Below, one piece after another: positions 18,529 through 29,625 of a DNA stretch of 64,000 nt. The notes under the pieces are model-generated. The model saw only the letters and a list, made by a program, of their open reading frames with translations, made no database searches and had not been told where the DNA came from. The stretch spans positions 62,001 through 126,000 of the forward strand of contig NZ_BJYR01000019.1 of the NCBI RefSeq assembly GCF_007991615.1, in the 5' to 3' direction. The position numbers and the translations under genes are program-made. Positions within the stretch are counted from its first letter, which is position 1, and each line of letters begins with the position of its first letter. The stretch comes from Novosphingobium sediminis. Lineage in GTDB: Bacteria > Pseudomonadota > Alphaproteobacteria > Sphingomonadales > Sphingomonadaceae.

Positions 18529-19716
18529 ATGTTGCCGCCCCCTTCACGCCGTGCTGCCCTCGATCATCTGCGCAGGTTCGTGCCGCGCGCCGGTGCGGCT
18601 TATGCCTCGGGCCGCAACACCGATGTGGGGCCGGGGCGACCTGCTGCCGTCTCGCGCCTTTCGCCAGCCGTGCGTTATCGGCTGGTCACCGAGCAGGACG
18701 TGGTCGGCGAAGTGCTGGGCAGGCACTCCTTCAACGCGGCCGGAAAGTTCATCCAGGAAGTCTGCTGGCGCACCTACTGGAAAGGCTGGCTAGAACTGCG
18801 CCCCGTAGTCTGGCAGCGCTATCTGGCAGAGCTTGATACCGCGCGCGATGCCATGGCGGGCAGCGCCGATCTGGTGGCGGCAGAGGAGGGGCGCACCGGA
18901 ATCGATTGCTTCGACGCATGGGCAAAGGAACTCGCCGAGACCGGCTATCTCCACAACCATGCGCGCATGTGGTTTGCCTCGATCTGGATTTTTACCTTGC
19001 GCCTGCCGTGGGCGCTGGGGGCTGATTTCTTCCTGCGCCACCTGATCGATGCGGATGCCGCCAGCAACACGCTTTCGTGGCGCTGGGTGGCGGGTCTGCA
19101 GACGGCGGGCAAGACCTACCTCGCGCGGGCGGACAACATTGCCCGCTACACCGAGGGACGCTTCGCGCCGCATGGGCTGGCGGAGGAGGCGATTGCCCTG
19201 ACCGAGCCGCCGGCGGGGCCTGCAGGTGCGCTGGCGGCGCTCCTCGCACCGGATGCAGCCGCGCCGAGCCTGCTTCTGGTGCACCATGAGGACTTCAGCG
19301 CCGAATCGCTGTTTGCAGCCGACGCGCCGATACGGGGCGTGCTCGCGGTGCGTGATCCCGCGCTGCTGTGGGGGGATGCCGCACGGCGCTATGCTGGGGA
19401 GGCGGCGGCTGATGCCGCAACGCGCGCCGAGGGGCATTTCCGCTGCGGCTCCACGCTTGCCGACCGGCTCGATGCTGAAACGGTGTCGGCAGCGGCGCGC
19501 GCCGTCGGTGCGCGGCAAGTGCTGACGCCCTATGCGCCGGTCGGCCCGGTCGCCGATGCGCTTGCGGCGCTCGAGCCGGCGCTCGCGGCCGAGGGCATCG
19601 CGCTGAGTCCGGTGCGGCGGCGCTGGGATTCAGGGCTGTGGCCCCACGCGCGGCGGGGGTATTTTGCGTTCGACGCCGAGATCGAGGGACATCTGCGCGC
19701 CGAGGGGATGCTGTGA
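18529..19716 (+). CDS. Photolyase-type FAD-binding domain protein with C-terminal extra domain
   Basis: 395 residues. It begins directly with the helical FAD-binding domain of photolyases (about 10-215): [37 protein letters not shown] and [15 protein letters not shown] all match conserved photolyase blocks. The usual N-terminal antenna domain is absent. Instead residues about 220-395 form an alpha/beta-like region ([15 protein letters not shown], then [13 protein letters not shown] and [13 protein letters not shown]) that could be a Rossmann-type domain in the wrong order. Stop overlaps the next photolyase by GTGA. Probably a light-dependent repair or signalling flavoprotein. Confidence 0.8.
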   Translation: MLPPPSRRAALDHLRRFVPRAGAAYASGRNTDVGPGRPAAVSRLSPAVRYRLVTEQDVVGEVLGRHSFNAAGKFIQEVCWRTYWKGWLELRPVVWQRYLAELDTARDAMAGSADLVAAEEGRTGIDCFDAWAKELAETGYLHNHARMWFASIWIFTLRLPWALGADFFLRHLIDADAASNTLSWRWVAGLQTAGKTYLARADNIARYTEGRFAPHGLAEEAIALTEPPAGPAGALAALLAPDAAAPSLLLVHHEDFSAESLFAADAPIRGVLAVRDPALLWGDAARRYAGEAAADAATRAEGHFRCGSTLADRLDAETVSAAARAVGARQVLTPYAPVGPVADALAALEPALAAEGIALSPVRRRWDSGLWPHARRGYFAFDAEIEGHLRAEGML

Positions 19717-21239
19717 AAACGCCGCTGCAGGTCGTGTGGTTCAAGCGCGACCTGCGCATCGAAGACCATCGCCCGCTGGCGCTTGCGGCGGAACAAGGGC
19801 CAGTGCTGCCACTCTACATCGCGGAGCCCGGGCTCTGGGCTGAAGAGGATACCTCTGCCCGGCAATGGGCATTCGCGGCGGAAAGCCTCGGCGAATTGCA
19901 GGTTGCCCTGGCCAAGCTTGGCCAGCCGCTCTGCGTGGTGCGCGGCGATGTGGTCGCGGTGCTGCGCAAGATCCATGAGCGCCACGGCATTGCCGCGCTA
20001 TGGAGCCATGAGGAAACGGGCAACGGCTGGACTTATGCGCGCGACAAGGCGGTTGCTGCGTGGGCGCTCGAAGCCGGGGTGCCGTGGCGCGAGGTGCCGC
20101 AGACCGGCGTGATCCGCCGTCTCAAGACCCGCCACGGCTGGGCTCGCGCGTGGGATCGCCGGATGGGCGAAGCGCTCACCCCGCCGCCTGCTGCGCTGGA
20201 GCCGCTGCGGGGCGATTGGCCCACCCGCATTCCCACCGCTGCCGATCTCGGCCTCGCGCCCGATCCCTGCCCGCAGCGCCAGAGCGGCGGGCGCGCCGCT
20301 GCGCTCGCCACGCTCGCCAGCTTTCTGGACAAGCGCGGGCGGGATTATCGCTGGCAGATGTCGAGCCCGGTGACGGCGTTCGATGCGAGCTCGCGCCTTT
20401 CGCCGCATCTGACATGGGGAACGCTTTCCATGCGCGAAGTGGCGCAGGCCGGCCGGGCGCGGCTCATGGGACTGCGCGCCGATGAGGGCGCCCCGGCGCG
20501 AAGCTGGCGCGCCTCGATGATCTCGTTCACCGGCCGCCAGCACTGGCACTGCCACTTCATGCAGAAGCTGGAGGACGAACCGCGCATCGAGTTCGCGAAC
20601 CTCCACCCCGCCTACAACGGCCTGCGCCCCGATGAGCCCGATACCCAGCGACTGGCGGCGTGGGTAGCGGGGCGCACCGGCTATCCCATCGTCGATGCCT
20701 GCATGCGCGCGCTCGCGGCGCACGGCTGGCTCAACTTCCGCATGCGGGCGATGCTCGTCTCGTTCGCCAGCTACCAGCTCTGGCTGCCGTGGCGCGCCAC
20801 CGGGCTGCATCTGGCGCGGCAGTTCGTCGATTACGAGCCCGGCATTCACTGGAGCCAGGTGCAGATGCAATCGGGCACCACGGGGATCAACACGATGCGC
20901 GTCTACAATCCGGTCAAGCAAGGCCGCGATCAGGATCCGGAAGGCGTGTTCGTGCGTCAATGGGTGCCCGAACTGGCCGAAGTGCCCACGGCGCTGATCC
21001 ACGAACCGTGGCGCTGGGACGGCGCGGCGGGCCTCGGCTATCCGCCGCCCATCGTCGATCACGGCAAGGCGGCGGCCGCAGCGCGCGAAGCACTCCACGC
21101 CGTGCGCAAGGGATCGGGGCACCGCAGCACCGCGAGCCGGATTGCCGAAAAGCATGGCAGCAGAAAGGCCGGGATGCCGATGACGGGGCAGAAATCGCGC
21201 CGCCGTCCCGCTGCCTCGCAACTGGCGCTCGATCTGTGA
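19713..21239 (+). CDS. phr: Deoxyribodipyrimidine photolyase
   Basis: 508 residues, complete two-domain photolyase. N-terminal antenna domain starts [16 protein letters not shown]; the FAD domain contains [50 protein letters not shown] and RVYNPVKQG. It repairs UV-induced pyrimidine dimers using blue light. Start is the GTG at 19713, which overlaps the previous stop (GTGA). The next gene overlaps in the same way, so the three photolyase-family products are made from one transcript. Confidence 0.93.
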   Translation: MKTPLQVVWFKRDLRIEDHRPLALAAEQGPVLPLYIAEPGLWAEEDTSARQWAFAAESLGELQVALAKLGQPLCVVRGDVVAVLRKIHERHGIAALWSHEETGNGWTYARDKAVAAWALEAGVPWREVPQTGVIRRLKTRHGWARAWDRRMGEALTPPPAALEPLRGDWPTRIPTAADLGLAPDPCPQRQSGGRAAALATLASFLDKRGRDYRWQMSSPVTAFDASSRLSPHLTWGTLSMREVAQAGRARLMGLRADEGAPARSWRASMISFTGRQHWHCHFMQKLEDEPRIEFANLHPAYNGLRPDEPDTQRLAAWVAGRTGYPIVDACMRALAAHGWLNFRMRAMLVSFASYQLWLPWRATGLHLARQFVDYEPGIHWSQVQMQSGTTGINTMRVYNPVKQGRDQDPEGVFVRQWVPELAEVPTALIHEPWRWDGAAGLGYPPPIVDHGKAAAAAREALHAVRKGSGHRSTASRIAEKHGSRKAGMPMTGQKSRRRPAASQLALDL

Positions 21240-22756
21240 GCCGGCTCGTCCTCGTGCTGGGCGATCAGCTCGCTCTCTCGCTCTCGTCGCTCAAGGCGGC
21301 AGACAAGGCGCGCGACCGCGTGCTGATCGTGGAAGTTGCCGAAGAGGCCACTTACGTCCGCCACCACAAGAAGAAGATCGCCTTCCTGTTCAGCGCCATG
21401 CGCCATTTTGCCGAGGAATTGCGCGGGCTGGGCTGGACAGTCGATTATGTGAAGCTCGACGATCCGGCCAATACAGGCAGCTTCACCGGCGAAGTGGCGC
21501 GCGCCGTCGCTGCGCACAGGCCAGACAGCGTGCTCGTCACGGAGGCGGGCGAATGGCGTGTCGCGCAGATGTTTGCGGGGTGGGAGGCGCAGTTCGGCCT
21601 GCCGGTCGAAGTCCTCCCCGATACGCGCTTCGTCTGCCCGCTGCCGGTGTTCCGGGAGTGGGCAGAGGGCCGCAAGGCGCTGCGCATGGAATACTTCTAC
21701 CGCGAGATGCGCCGCCGCACCGGCCTGCTCATGGAGGGCGACAAGCCCGCTGGGGGCGAGTGGAACTACGACGCCGAGAACCGCAAGGCCGCCGCGCCGG
21801 ATCTGTTCATGCCGCGCCCACCGGTGTTCGCGCCCGATGCGATCACGAAGGAGGTCATGGCGCTGGTTGCCGCGCGGTTTGACAATCACTTCGGCGATCT
21901 CGAACCCTTCCAGTTCGCCGTCACCCGCGCCGATGCCGAAGCCGCTTTCGCCGCCTTCGTGAAGCGCGCGCTGCCCCGGTTCGGTGACTATCAGGACGCG
22001 ATGCTGGAGGGGGAGCCGTTCCTCTATCACGCCGTCATTGCGCAGTATCTCAATTGCGGGCTGCTCGATCCGCTGGAGGTGTGCCGCGCGGTCGAGGCCG
22101 AATGGCAGGCGGGCCGGGTGCCGCTCAACGCCGCCGAAGGCTTCATCCGCCAGATCATCGGCTGGCGCGAATATGTGCGCGGGATCTACTGGCTCACCGC
22201 GCCCGGCTATGAACGGCGCAACTTCTTCGAGCATACCCGCCCGCTGCCTGCGTTCTACTGGACCGCCGAAACGGACATGGCCTGCGTCCGCGCCGCCGTC
22301 ACGCAGACGCGCCAGCACGCCTACGCGCACCATATCCAGCGGCTGATGGTGACGGGGACATTCGCGTTGCTGGCGGGGATCGACCCGCACGAACTGCACG
22401 AATGGTATCTCAGCGTGTATGCCGATGCCTATGAATGGGTGGAACTGCCCAATACCGTGGGCATGAGCCAGTTTGCCGATGGCGGAATGCTCGCCTCAAA
22501 GCCCTACGCGGCGAGCGGGGCCTACATCAACCGCATGTCGAACCACTGCGGCACCTGCCGGTATGATGTGAAGCAGCGGACGGGTGCGAACGCGTGCCCG
22601 TTCAACCCGCTTTATTGGGATTTCATCGCCCGCCATCGGAGCAAGATCGGCGGCAATCCCCGCATGGCCCAGATGGTGCGGACCTATGACAAGTTCGCCG
22701 ATGCCGAGAAGGCCCGCATTGCAACAAGCGCGGCGGCGGTGCTGGCGAAGCTCTGA
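21236..22756 (+). CDS. Iron-sulfur (6-4) photolyase / FeS-BCP cryptochrome-like protein
   Basis: 506 residues. Begins LVLVLGDQL, the N-terminus of the FeS bacterial cryptochrome/photolyase family. Four cysteines, Cys350 (DMAC), Cys438 and Cys441 (NHCGTC) and Cys454 (NACPFN), sit at the same numbers I recall for the 4Fe-4S ligands of Agrobacterium PhrB. FAD-domain blocks include [15 protein letters not shown] and [14 protein letters not shown]. It should repair (6-4) photoproducts. GTG start overlaps the preceding stop. The pair with the CPD-type photolyase would cover both main UV lesions. Confidence 0.92.
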   Translation: MSRLVLVLGDQLALSLSSLKAADKARDRVLIVEVAEEATYVRHHKKKIAFLFSAMRHFAEELRGLGWTVDYVKLDDPANTGSFTGEVARAVAAHRPDSVLVTEAGEWRVAQMFAGWEAQFGLPVEVLPDTRFVCPLPVFREWAEGRKALRMEYFYREMRRRTGLLMEGDKPAGGEWNYDAENRKAAAPDLFMPRPPVFAPDAITKEVMALVAARFDNHFGDLEPFQFAVTRADAEAAFAAFVKRALPRFGDYQDAMLEGEPFLYHAVIAQYLNCGLLDPLEVCRAVEAEWQAGRVPLNAAEGFIRQIIGWREYVRGIYWLTAPGYERRNFFEHTRPLPAFYWTAETDMACVRAAVTQTRQHAYAHHIQRLMVTGTFALLAGIDPHELHEWYLSVYADAYEWVELPNTVGMSQFADGGMLASKPYAASGAYINRMSNHCGTCRYDVKQRTGANACPFNPLYWDFIARHRSKIGGNPRMAQMVRTYDKFADAEKARIATSAAAVLAKL

Positions 22757-22832
22757 CCGTTCGAGGAAATCGAACACAAGCCCACACATCTTGTGGCTGT
22801 TGCGAAAACGCCATGCGCCCTAGATTGGCAGC

Positions 22833-23669
22833 ATGAAGCAACCCGTGTTCTTCCTCTCGCATGGCGGCGGCCCTTGGCCGTGGCTTGATGGCCCCTTCCG
22901 CGAGAACTTCGCGTGGCTGGAGGCTTCGCTGAAAGCGCTGCTGGCGCAGCTGCCGGAGCCTCCGCGCGCTGTGCTGGCGGTTTCGGGCCACTGGGAGGAA
23001 CCGGAATTCACCGTCTCCAGCGCCGCGCAGCCGGGGATGGTCTACGACTACTTCGGGTTTCCCGAGCATACCTACAGCATCCGCTACGCCGCGCCCGGCG
23101 ATCCGGCGCTTGCCGGCCGGGTGCGCGAACTGGCGGCAGCTGCGGGCATTGCCATGGGCGATGATCCCGCGCGCGGGTTCGATCATGGCACGTTTTCGAT
23201 GATGCAGCCGATCCGGCCGGAAGCCGACCTTCCCGTAGTCAGCCTTTCGATGAAGCAGGGCTACGATCCGGCCGCCCACTTCGCGCTCGGCCAGGCGCTC
23301 GCGCCGCTGCGGGATGAAGGCGTGGTCATCATGGGTTCGGGCCTCACCTACCACAATCTGCGCGTATTCAACGCGAGGGCGGCGGAGCCTTCGCGTCAGT
23401 TCGACGCATGGCTGCGGCATGCCTTGCTCGATCTGCCGCCCGAAGACCGCGCCGCGCAGTTGATGCGCTGGGAAGCGGCACCTGCCGCGCGGCTGGTCCA
23501 CCCGCGTGAGGATCACCTGATCCCGCTCATGGTCGCGCTTGGCGCAGCCGGGGCGGACCCTGCCACCTGCATCTATTCGCAGGCCGATCTGTTCGGCGGG
23601 ATCACCGTTTCCTCATGGCGGTTTGGCGAGGATGTGTCGGCAACCGGGTTTGACCGGCTCGCTGCCTAG
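22833..23669 (+). CDS. LigB-type extradiol ring-cleavage dioxygenase (DODA family)
   Basis: 278 residues. Family signs: FFLSHGGGPW with metal His10, SGHWEE with a second histidine, GFDHGTF, and HPREDHLIPL near the C-terminus. Members open catechol-type rings such as DOPA; bacterial ones often have unknown substrates. It starts 76 bases after the iron-sulfur photolyase with no terminator between, so it may be the fourth gene of that operon. An enzyme link to light repair is not obvious. Confidence 0.85.
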   Translation: MKQPVFFLSHGGGPWPWLDGPFRENFAWLEASLKALLAQLPEPPRAVLAVSGHWEEPEFTVSSAAQPGMVYDYFGFPEHTYSIRYAAPGDPALAGRVRELAAAAGIAMGDDPARGFDHGTFSMMQPIRPEADLPVVSLSMKQGYDPAAHFALGQALAPLRDEGVVIMGSGLTYHNLRVFNARAAEPSRQFDAWLRHALLDLPPEDRAAQLMRWEAAPAARLVHPREDHLIPLMVALGAAGADPATCIYSQADLFGGITVSSWRFGEDVSATGFDRLAA

Positions 23670-23678
23670 GGCCGGTAT

Positions 23679-24521
23679 CTAGGGATTGCACTCTTCGCAG
23701 TGCATCGGATCGGCGGAGCTGGCCGTGACAGCGCGCTCGTCGCTGTGTTGGCAGCCTTCGCAGGTCCAGACTTCCGCACGGGCCAGATGCGTGGGGTTTG
23801 AACACCACGCGCAAGGCAGGCCGTAAACGCGGCCGGTCATCGCGAAGCCGGGCTGGTTGCAGTTCGGACAATGACTGCGCGAGCGGCGCACAAGGTCCAC
23901 CATCGCCCGCTTGATCGCGCGCATCCGGCGCGGGTTGCGATGCGCGCGCATGTCGGTCTCGATATGCGCAGCGCCGGTGAGCGCGATGGTGCGCGCCAGC
24001 ACTGCGGCAAGCTCGGCCTCGCCCGCGATGGCCTTGAACAAGGCAAGGTGCGGTGCGGGCTTGTCGTCCAGCACCCCCATCACGATCACGCCATGCACAG
24101 GAAATCCGGACTTTGCGGCGAAGGCCAAGCCAGGTTCGGCCTCGGTCACGATCTCATGCGCGAAGTTGGTGGCCATCGTCGCGTAGTGGCCGACGAGTTC
24201 CAGTCCGCTTTCGCGGTCGATCAGCAGGACGAGTTCGCGGTTCAGCGCGGCGAACGGCAGGCTGGGGTGCGGACCAAAGCTGCCTTCGCTGGCGATCCCC
24301 ACGCGCGCATCGGGATGAAGCCGGAACGCCGCCGCGATCTTGGCACGCGCCGCCTCTCGCGGAGTTCCGGCGCGGCCGATCTCGCGGCTGAATGTGCCGA
24401 ACAGGTCTGTGTCGAGCCCTTCGGCTACAGCAACGCGGAGCCCAAGGAACCGCGCGGCAAGGGGGGCGATGGCCCGCTCCTTGCCGTGCATTGTCGCGAG
24501 CACCGCCCGCGCGCCGTCCAT
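23679..24521 (-). CDS. Zinc-ribbon protein downstream of dabA
   Basis: 280 residues. The C-terminal third carries four CxxC-like pairs (HCPNCN, LPCAWCSN, WTCEGCQ and HCEECNP), expected to hold two zinc ions. The N-terminal part is alpha/beta and contains GIASEGSFGPHP. It resembles proteins called DUF6671, but I cannot verify this. The ATG lies 3 bases after the dabA stop, so it is coupled to the carbon transporter genes and may help assemble or regulate DabA, itself a zinc protein. That role is inference. Confidence 0.65.
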   Translation of the reverse strand: MDGARAVLATMHGKERAIAPLAARFLGLRVAVAEGLDTDLFGTFSREIGRAGTPREAARAKIAAAFRLHPDARVGIASEGSFGPHPSLPFAALNRELVLLIDRESGLELVGHYATMATNFAHEIVTEAEPGLAFAAKSGFPVHGVIVMGVLDDKPAPHLALFKAIAGEAELAAVLARTIALTGAAHIETDMRAHRNPRRMRAIKRAMVDLVRRSRSHCPNCNQPGFAMTGRVYGLPCAWCSNPTHLARAEVWTCEGCQHSDERAVTASSADPMHCEECNP

Positions 24522-24524
24522 GGT

Positions 24525-26933
24525 TCAGATCGCCAATTCCGCTGCTGCTACATCGGGAGCCGCCTCGGTCATCGCTTCCCAGTTGAGATCGCCCGAATAG
24601 CGCCACGCCAGCTTGCCCTCGTCGTCGATCGCGAAGAGGTGCAGCCACTTGTTGTCAAACAGCGCGCGCACCCCGGCGTGCTTTTCGAGCACTGCGGTCA
24701 TCGCCTCGCGCGGGGCCTCGATGCAGACCGAAAGGCGCAGCGGCTCGTGCATCAGCTTGTGCCCGTCGTGGACCGACTGCCACGGTAGACCCGCGCGCAG
24801 CGGCCCGCCGTTGCCTTCGATCACGCCGATCCCGCCGACCACGTTGTGCAGCAGCTTGTTGCCGCCGCCGAACAGCTCGGGCGCCACGCTCGAGCCATAG
24901 TACTGCAGGCTGATCCAGCTTGCGACGACGACCGGTGCGGTCATGATGAGCTCGAGCACACCGAAGCCTTCGTCCCGCTGCCAGACGTAGTCATGCAGGA
25001 AGGCGCGGCCTTCGAGGCTGCGGCCCGCCGTGCGCGCACGCGGCGCAGCGATGAAGGCCTTGCAGCCCGCGAGCGCCCATTCCGCCCGGGTTTCCGACCA
25101 GTCGCGGCTGCGCTTGATGACACTGGCGTCGCCCGACGCGCGCGGCAGGCGCAGGGCGCGTTCGCTGCGGGTGAGCACGGCGGCGGCTGCCAGCCACTGC
25201 TCCGCCTGCGCGATGGCTTCGCGGTGCGCGTCGGTGGGCTGGTCCTCGGTATAGAGTGTCACTGCGTCGGTCGTGGTGTCGTGCAGCGCGGCAATGAACA
25301 GCGTGGTTGCAGGGATCGCGATGCCCTTGCTGATGAGGCCGGCGCGCACTTCGGGATCATTGAGCAGCTCTGCCAGCAGCCGCGCGTTCACTTCGCCCGA
25401 ATAGCCGCCGCAGGCGCCGCAGTGGAGGCCGCTGGCATGTGGGTTGTTGACCACGTTGGCGCCGTGCCCGGCGAGCAGGACCAGCGGCGCAAACTCGGTC
25501 GTCAGCGACATCGCGCCGAGGATCGAGGCCGCCATGCCAACGCGCGTCGCCGCATCGGGCGCGGGATCGGCAAAGGGCTTGGGATCGCGCGGCGGCTTGT
25601 TGGCCTTGAGGCCGAGCGCGTCCTTGATGAGCTTGCCGATGTAGATCGGACCCGCCGCCTCGACGAAGGCAAACGAGGAGACTGCGGCCAGCTTGAACCG
25701 GCCCCAGGCGCGTTCGGCGCGGGCGGTGTGGCGGGCATGGGCCGCGCCTTCGCCGCCGGTGCGGCTGGTGAGGCCGGCGTTGAGCAGCACCGGCAGGCGA
25801 TGTTCGTGGACATCCGAGGCATAGCGTTGGTGCGAGGCGGTGAGGCCGAAGAAGCCCGCGAAGCCGAGCGTCTGGATCCGCCGGTCGAGCGATTCCAGCG
25901 CGCGGCGGAACACTTCGGAGCGCACGTCGATGCAGAAGGCGGCCTGCAGCACCGGGGGCTGGCGCTCGATGCCGGGCAACTGCCGGGAGAGCGTATCTGC
26001 AAGCGCGGTCTGGCCTGCACGTTCGGCGGCTTCCTGCAGGATCGCGTCAACGATCTGGTCCGCGTCGGGCGCAACCGATTCCTCGTGGGCGGCGATCGTT
26101 GCCAGCCAGCTCTGGCCGATCTCGGCGCCATAGCGGGTGAGCAGCGCCTGCTCCCAGATGAGCCTGATCGTCAGGAAGTCGGTGATCGTCTCATCGCTCT
26201 TGCCGGCAAGTTCTGCCTGCCACAGTTCATAGCGGGCGACATGGGCCCAGCCGCCAAGCGTGACGAGCAGGCTGTGGAAGTAGGTCGGCAGGGCTGCTGT
26301 CGGCAGGGCGAGCGCATCGACAGCGCAGGCGAGGGCCTCTGCCGCGCGTTCCGGCGCATCGGCGACGAGGCTGCCGAAGCCGGTGAGGCCAGCGATCTCT
26401 GGCGTCAGATCGTGCGAGGCGACGGCCTGCCATGCGGCGAAGGCACCCTTGCCGCGCGGCGCGGCCCAGAGGGCCTGGCCCTTGTCGAAGTAACCGCCGG
26501 CCCAGGCGCCGAAGCGCTCGGCGATGATGCCGGGCCAGTCGATGCCGGTTGCCTTGGCGGCGAGATCGGCGACGGTCGGCACTGCCCTGGCGGGGGCGGG
26601 ATCATGCGCCAGCGCGGCCTGCAGCGCGGCGAGCGTGGCGGGCTTGCCGTCATCTGGCGCGGCAGCGAGCGCGGCGGCGAGGTGGCCTTGCGTGATTGCA
26701 CCGCTGGCGATCCGGTCGCGGTACCACTGGCGCGGCATCGTGACCGGCGTGCCCGAAACCCGGGCCATGAGGGCTGCGGTTTCGGCCAGCGTCAGGCCGG
26801 TCTGGCCGAGGTAGGGGTTGACCGCGACGCTCGATGTGAGCGGCCAGACCGGCGGGATGGCGCGGGCAGCCCCATCTGCGGCGACCTTGAGCTGGGCGAG
26901 GGTCTGGCTGTTGTCGGTGGGGATCATGAGCAT
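24525..26933 (-). CDS. dabA: DabA subunit of inorganic carbon transporter (DUF2309)
   Basis: 802 residues, the usual DabA length. The beta-carbonic-anhydrase-like zinc site is intact: Cys334 and Asp336 (FCIDVRSE), His490 (LAGHG) and Cys505 (GLHCGACGG); spacings 2 and 15 equal those reported for the Halothiobacillus protein (351/353 and 524/539). DabA hydrates CO2 vectorially with the membrane partner DabB, coded just upstream. GAAGGA precedes the ATG at 26933. In a heterotroph it probably supplies bicarbonate for carboxylases at low CO2. Confidence 0.92.
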   Translation of the reverse strand: MLMIPTDNSQTLAQLKVAADGAARAIPPVWPLTSSVAVNPYLGQTGLTLAETAALMARVSGTPVTMPRQWYRDRIASGAITQGHLAAALAAAPDDGKPATLAALQAALAHDPAPARAVPTVADLAAKATGIDWPGIIAERFGAWAGGYFDKGQALWAAPRGKGAFAAWQAVASHDLTPEIAGLTGFGSLVADAPERAAEALACAVDALALPTAALPTYFHSLLVTLGGWAHVARYELWQAELAGKSDETITDFLTIRLIWEQALLTRYGAEIGQSWLATIAAHEESVAPDADQIVDAILQEAAERAGQTALADTLSRQLPGIERQPPVLQAAFCIDVRSEVFRRALESLDRRIQTLGFAGFFGLTASHQRYASDVHEHRLPVLLNAGLTSRTGGEGAAHARHTARAERAWGRFKLAAVSSFAFVEAAGPIYIGKLIKDALGLKANKPPRDPKPFADPAPDAATRVGMAASILGAMSLTTEFAPLVLLAGHGANVVNNPHASGLHCGACGGYSGEVNARLLAELLNDPEVRAGLISKGIAIPATTLFIAALHDTTTDAVTLYTEDQPTDAHREAIAQAEQWLAAAAVLTRSERALRLPRASGDASVIKRSRDWSETRAEWALAGCKAFIAAPRARTAGRSLEGRAFLHDYVWQRDEGFGVLELIMTAPVVVASWISLQYYGSSVAPELFGGGNKLLHNVVGGIGVIEGNGGPLRAGLPWQSVHDGHKLMHEPLRLSVCIEAPREAMTAVLEKHAGVRALFDNKWLHLFAIDDEGKLAWRYSGDLNWEAMTEAAPDVAAAELAI

Positions 26934-26962
26934 GGGAGATCCTTCGAGAAGAGGGTTTCGGC

Positions 26963-28540
26963 TCAGGCGGGCCGCTTGATGGTCCAGCCGCCGAGCATCC
27001 GGTCGAACAGGGCGTTGGCGTAGAGGCCGTTGTAAAGATGGACGCGCAGGCCCGCTGCCGCCGGGTGGTAAGCCCAGAGCGGGAACATCGACTGCGCCAC
27101 CGCGACAAGGCCGAAGCTCAGGACCGCCAGCACCATCAGCGTCCATTCGAGCGGACCCGGCGCGGGGGTGGCGGGCAGCGTGCCGGCGGTGAGCCAGAGC
27201 GCGAGGCCGTGGAGCGTGAAGTAGCCGATCGAGGCAGCGACCGCGTAGACCGCCATCTTGCGGGTCAGCGCGCGAGGGGCGCTGTCGGCAAGACCCTGGG
27301 CGAAGAGGTAGGCGACACCGAAGATCAGGATGGCGCCGAGCGCGACCGCCTGCGGCGACTTGTGGTGGAAGCCGGGGACCGCATCGAAGGCGAAGCTCAT
27401 CAGCGTGTAGATGGCGAGCGCCGCGACGAAGGCCCTGCCGACCGCCGCGGGGCGCGGGATCGCGACCGGCCCCGGCCGCCGCGCCGCTGCGATCTGCTCG
27501 ACCGCACCGCCCGAGGCGAGGAAGGCATGCGCCTTGTAGAGCGAGTGCAGCACGATGTGGAGCAGCGCGAGCGGGAACAGCGCGAGGCCGCACTGCATGA
27601 TCATGAAGCCCATCTGGCCGACGGTCGACCAGGCGAGCGAGGTCTTGATCGCGGGCTGGGTAAGCATGACCAGACCGCCAAACAGCGCGGTGAAGCCGCC
27701 GATCATGACGAGGACCGCAAGGACGCCGGGGGCGAGCAGCATGACATCGGCGAAGCGGATCAGGAGGAAGCCGCCCGCGTTGATGACGCCGGCGTGGAGC
27801 GTTGCGGAAACCGGGGTCGGCGCTTCCATCACTTCGGTCAGCCAGCCATGCAGCGGGAACTGCGCAGACTTGAGCAGCGCGGCGATGGCAAGGAGGCCTG
27901 CTGCGGCCATCGCGGCGTAGCCACCCATGCCGGCATGCGCGGCGGCGAGGATCGCGGGCATGTCGGTCGTGCCATAGGCCTTGGCCATCAGCAGCGCAGC
28001 GCCCAGCAGCGCGACGTCGCCGGCGCGGGCGGTGACGAACTTCTTGCGTGCGGCGCGCTGGGCTGCGACCCGATCCGGATAGAACAGCAGGAGCTTGTGA
28101 AGCGCGAGGCTGGTCGCGATCCATGCGCCGAGCAGCTGGACGAGCGAGCCTGCCGTCACCAGCAGCATGACCATGGCGAGTGTCGTCGCCAGCCAGGCCA
28201 TGAACACGCCGTGGCGCGTCTCGCCATCAAGGTAGACGCGGGCGTAGCGCACCACAATCCAGCCGACGAAGCTGACAAGGAGCAGCATCGTCGCGCTGAT
28301 GAGATCGAGGCGGAAGGCGAGGAGCGGCAGCGCGGGGCCGGCCGCTGCAAGGGTGAGGGTGGTCGCCCCGCCGATGGCGAGCGCGGCCATCGTGCCGCCA
28401 GCCATTGCCACGGCAACCAGCGCGAGCAGTTCGATCAGCGCAAGCGGGCTGCGGCCGATGCGGCCGGGCTGGGCGAAGCCAAGTGCGGCAGCGATCACCA
28501 GCAGCGCGGGTGGGGCAAGAACGGCGAGCGAGAAGGGCAT
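26963..28540 (-). CDS. dabB: DabB subunit, NuoL/MrpA-like membrane protein
   Basis: 525 residues with about 14 membrane segments and the proton-conducting antiporter motif region of NuoL/NuoM proteins ([20 protein letters not shown], then lysine and histidine residues within helices 7-8). Followed 29 bases later by dabA, which makes it the cation-coupled half of the DabAB dissolved-inorganic-carbon transporter rather than a Complex I subunit. GGAG lies upstream of the ATG at 28540. Divergent from a LysR regulator. Confidence 0.9.
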   Translation of the reverse strand: MPFSLAVLAPPALLVIAAALGFAQPGRIGRSPLALIELLALVAVAMAGGTMAALAIGGATTLTLAAAGPALPLLAFRLDLISATMLLLVSFVGWIVVRYARVYLDGETRHGVFMAWLATTLAMVMLLVTAGSLVQLLGAWIATSLALHKLLLFYPDRVAAQRAARKKFVTARAGDVALLGAALLMAKAYGTTDMPAILAAAHAGMGGYAAMAAAGLLAIAALLKSAQFPLHGWLTEVMEAPTPVSATLHAGVINAGGFLLIRFADVMLLAPGVLAVLVMIGGFTALFGGLVMLTQPAIKTSLAWSTVGQMGFMIMQCGLALFPLALLHIVLHSLYKAHAFLASGGAVEQIAAARRPGPVAIPRPAAVGRAFVAALAIYTLMSFAFDAVPGFHHKSPQAVALGAILIFGVAYLFAQGLADSAPRALTRKMAVYAVAASIGYFTLHGLALWLTAGTLPATPAPGPLEWTLMVLAVLSFGLVAVAQSMFPLWAYHPAAAGLRVHLYNGLYANALFDRMLGGWTIKRPA

Positions 28541-28625
28541 GATCGGTGCTCCGCTGGAAGGGGCGTTCGAAGTTGCCTTGCTCCTAGCGGAAGCACCGCT
28601 CTGCAAAAAATTCATTGTTTAGGCG

Positions 28626-28652
28626 ATATCGTTCGCTTTAAGTGAACGATAT
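28626..28652. promoter_or_regulatory. 27-bp near-perfect palindrome between dabB and the LysR gene
   Basis: ATATCGTTC and GAACGATAT are perfect 9-base arms; the centre CTTTAAG is also symmetric, leaving one mismatched pair in 27 bases. It has the size and TTC/GAA symmetry of a LysR-type recognition site. It covers the first two bases of the LysR ATG at 28651, so binding would also block the regulator's own expression. It lies 86 bp upstream of dabB. Confidence 0.75.
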
Positions 28653-29547
28653 GGCTGATCTCAACTACAACCACCTTCGCTATTTCTGGGCCGTTGCGCA
28701 GGATGGGAACCTTTCGCGCACCGCCGAGCGGCTCAACGTTTCGCAGTCCGCGCTCTCGGTGCAGATCCGCAAGCTAGAGGACAGGCTCGGCCATGCGCTA
28801 TTCGAACGGCGTGGCCGCGCGTTGCACCTGACCGAGGCGGGCCGGATCACGCTGGACCATGCGGAGGCGATCTTTGCGACCGGCGATGAACTGCTCGGCA
28901 CGCTCAAGGAAACCGGCAAGGCGCGGCAAGCCGTGCGGATCGGCGCGCTCGCCACGCTTTCGCGCAATTTCCAGATCAGCTTCGTGGAACCCTTGCTCGC
29001 GCGCACCGACATCGAGGTCGTGCTGCGCTCTGGCAGTCAGGCGGAACTGCTCGGCGCGCTGCAGTCACTGGGGCTCGATGTCATCCTCACCGATCAGGCC
29101 CCTGCAATCGATGCGCTGACCCCGTTCATTGTCCACCGCTTGTCGCAGCAGCCGGTCAGCCTCGTCGGTGCGCCAGCGCTGCTGGGTGAGACGCGCGCGG
29201 TGGCCGATCTCCTGCGCACGCATCCGGTCGTTCTGCCTGCTGCGGGCAGCGGCATGCGCATCGGCTTCGATGCGCTGGTCGACCGACTCGACCTTCGTCC
29301 GCAGATTGCCGCCGAGGTGGACGACATGGCGATGATGCGTCTGATCGTGCGAGAAGGCCATGCGCTGGGCGTGCTGCCCCCTATCGCCGTGCGTGACGAG
29401 CTTGCCGATGGCACGCTGGTGGAGGCCGAGGCCCTGCCGGGCATTGCCGAGACATTCCTAGCGGTCACCATAGAGCGGCGGTTTCCCAATCCGGTGGTGC
29501 GCCAGTTGATCGACCGAGCGATGCGGGACCCGTTTGACCACGCCTGA
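28651..29547 (+). CDS. LysR-family regulator of the dab operon (NhaR-like)
   Basis: 298 residues. N-terminal winged helix begins NYNHLRYFWAVAQDGNLSRT with helix-turn-helix to about residue 60 (VSQSALSVQIRKLEDRLG); the remainder is a periplasmic-binding-like effector domain. The N-terminus is NhaR-like. It is divergent from dabBA and its start sits in the palindrome, so autorepression and control of dabBA are likely; CO2 or bicarbonate shortage would be the expected cue. A GTG at 28642 is an alternative start but falls inside the palindrome. No good Shine-Dalgarno. Confidence 0.9.
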   Translation: MADLNYNHLRYFWAVAQDGNLSRTAERLNVSQSALSVQIRKLEDRLGHALFERRGRALHLTEAGRITLDHAEAIFATGDELLGTLKETGKARQAVRIGALATLSRNFQISFVEPLLARTDIEVVLRSGSQAELLGALQSLGLDVILTDQAPAIDALTPFIVHRLSQQPVSLVGAPALLGETRAVADLLRTHPVVLPAAGSGMRIGFDALVDRLDLRPQIAAEVDDMAMMRLIVREGHALGVLPPIAVRDELADGTLVEAEALPGIAETFLAVTIERRFPNPVVRQLIDRAMRDPFDHA

Positions 29548-29625
29548 CCGGCTTCGACTCATGCCGCTGGGGGTCATTTACGAGACAGCCCCCAACTATA
29601 ATTGCAAATTCTCACCAAGTTAACA

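Noticed and set aside
24846..27023. Long open frame on the plus strand opposite dabA (725 codons)
   Set aside because: DabA on the other strand is complete with its zinc residues; the antisense product has shadow-type composition.
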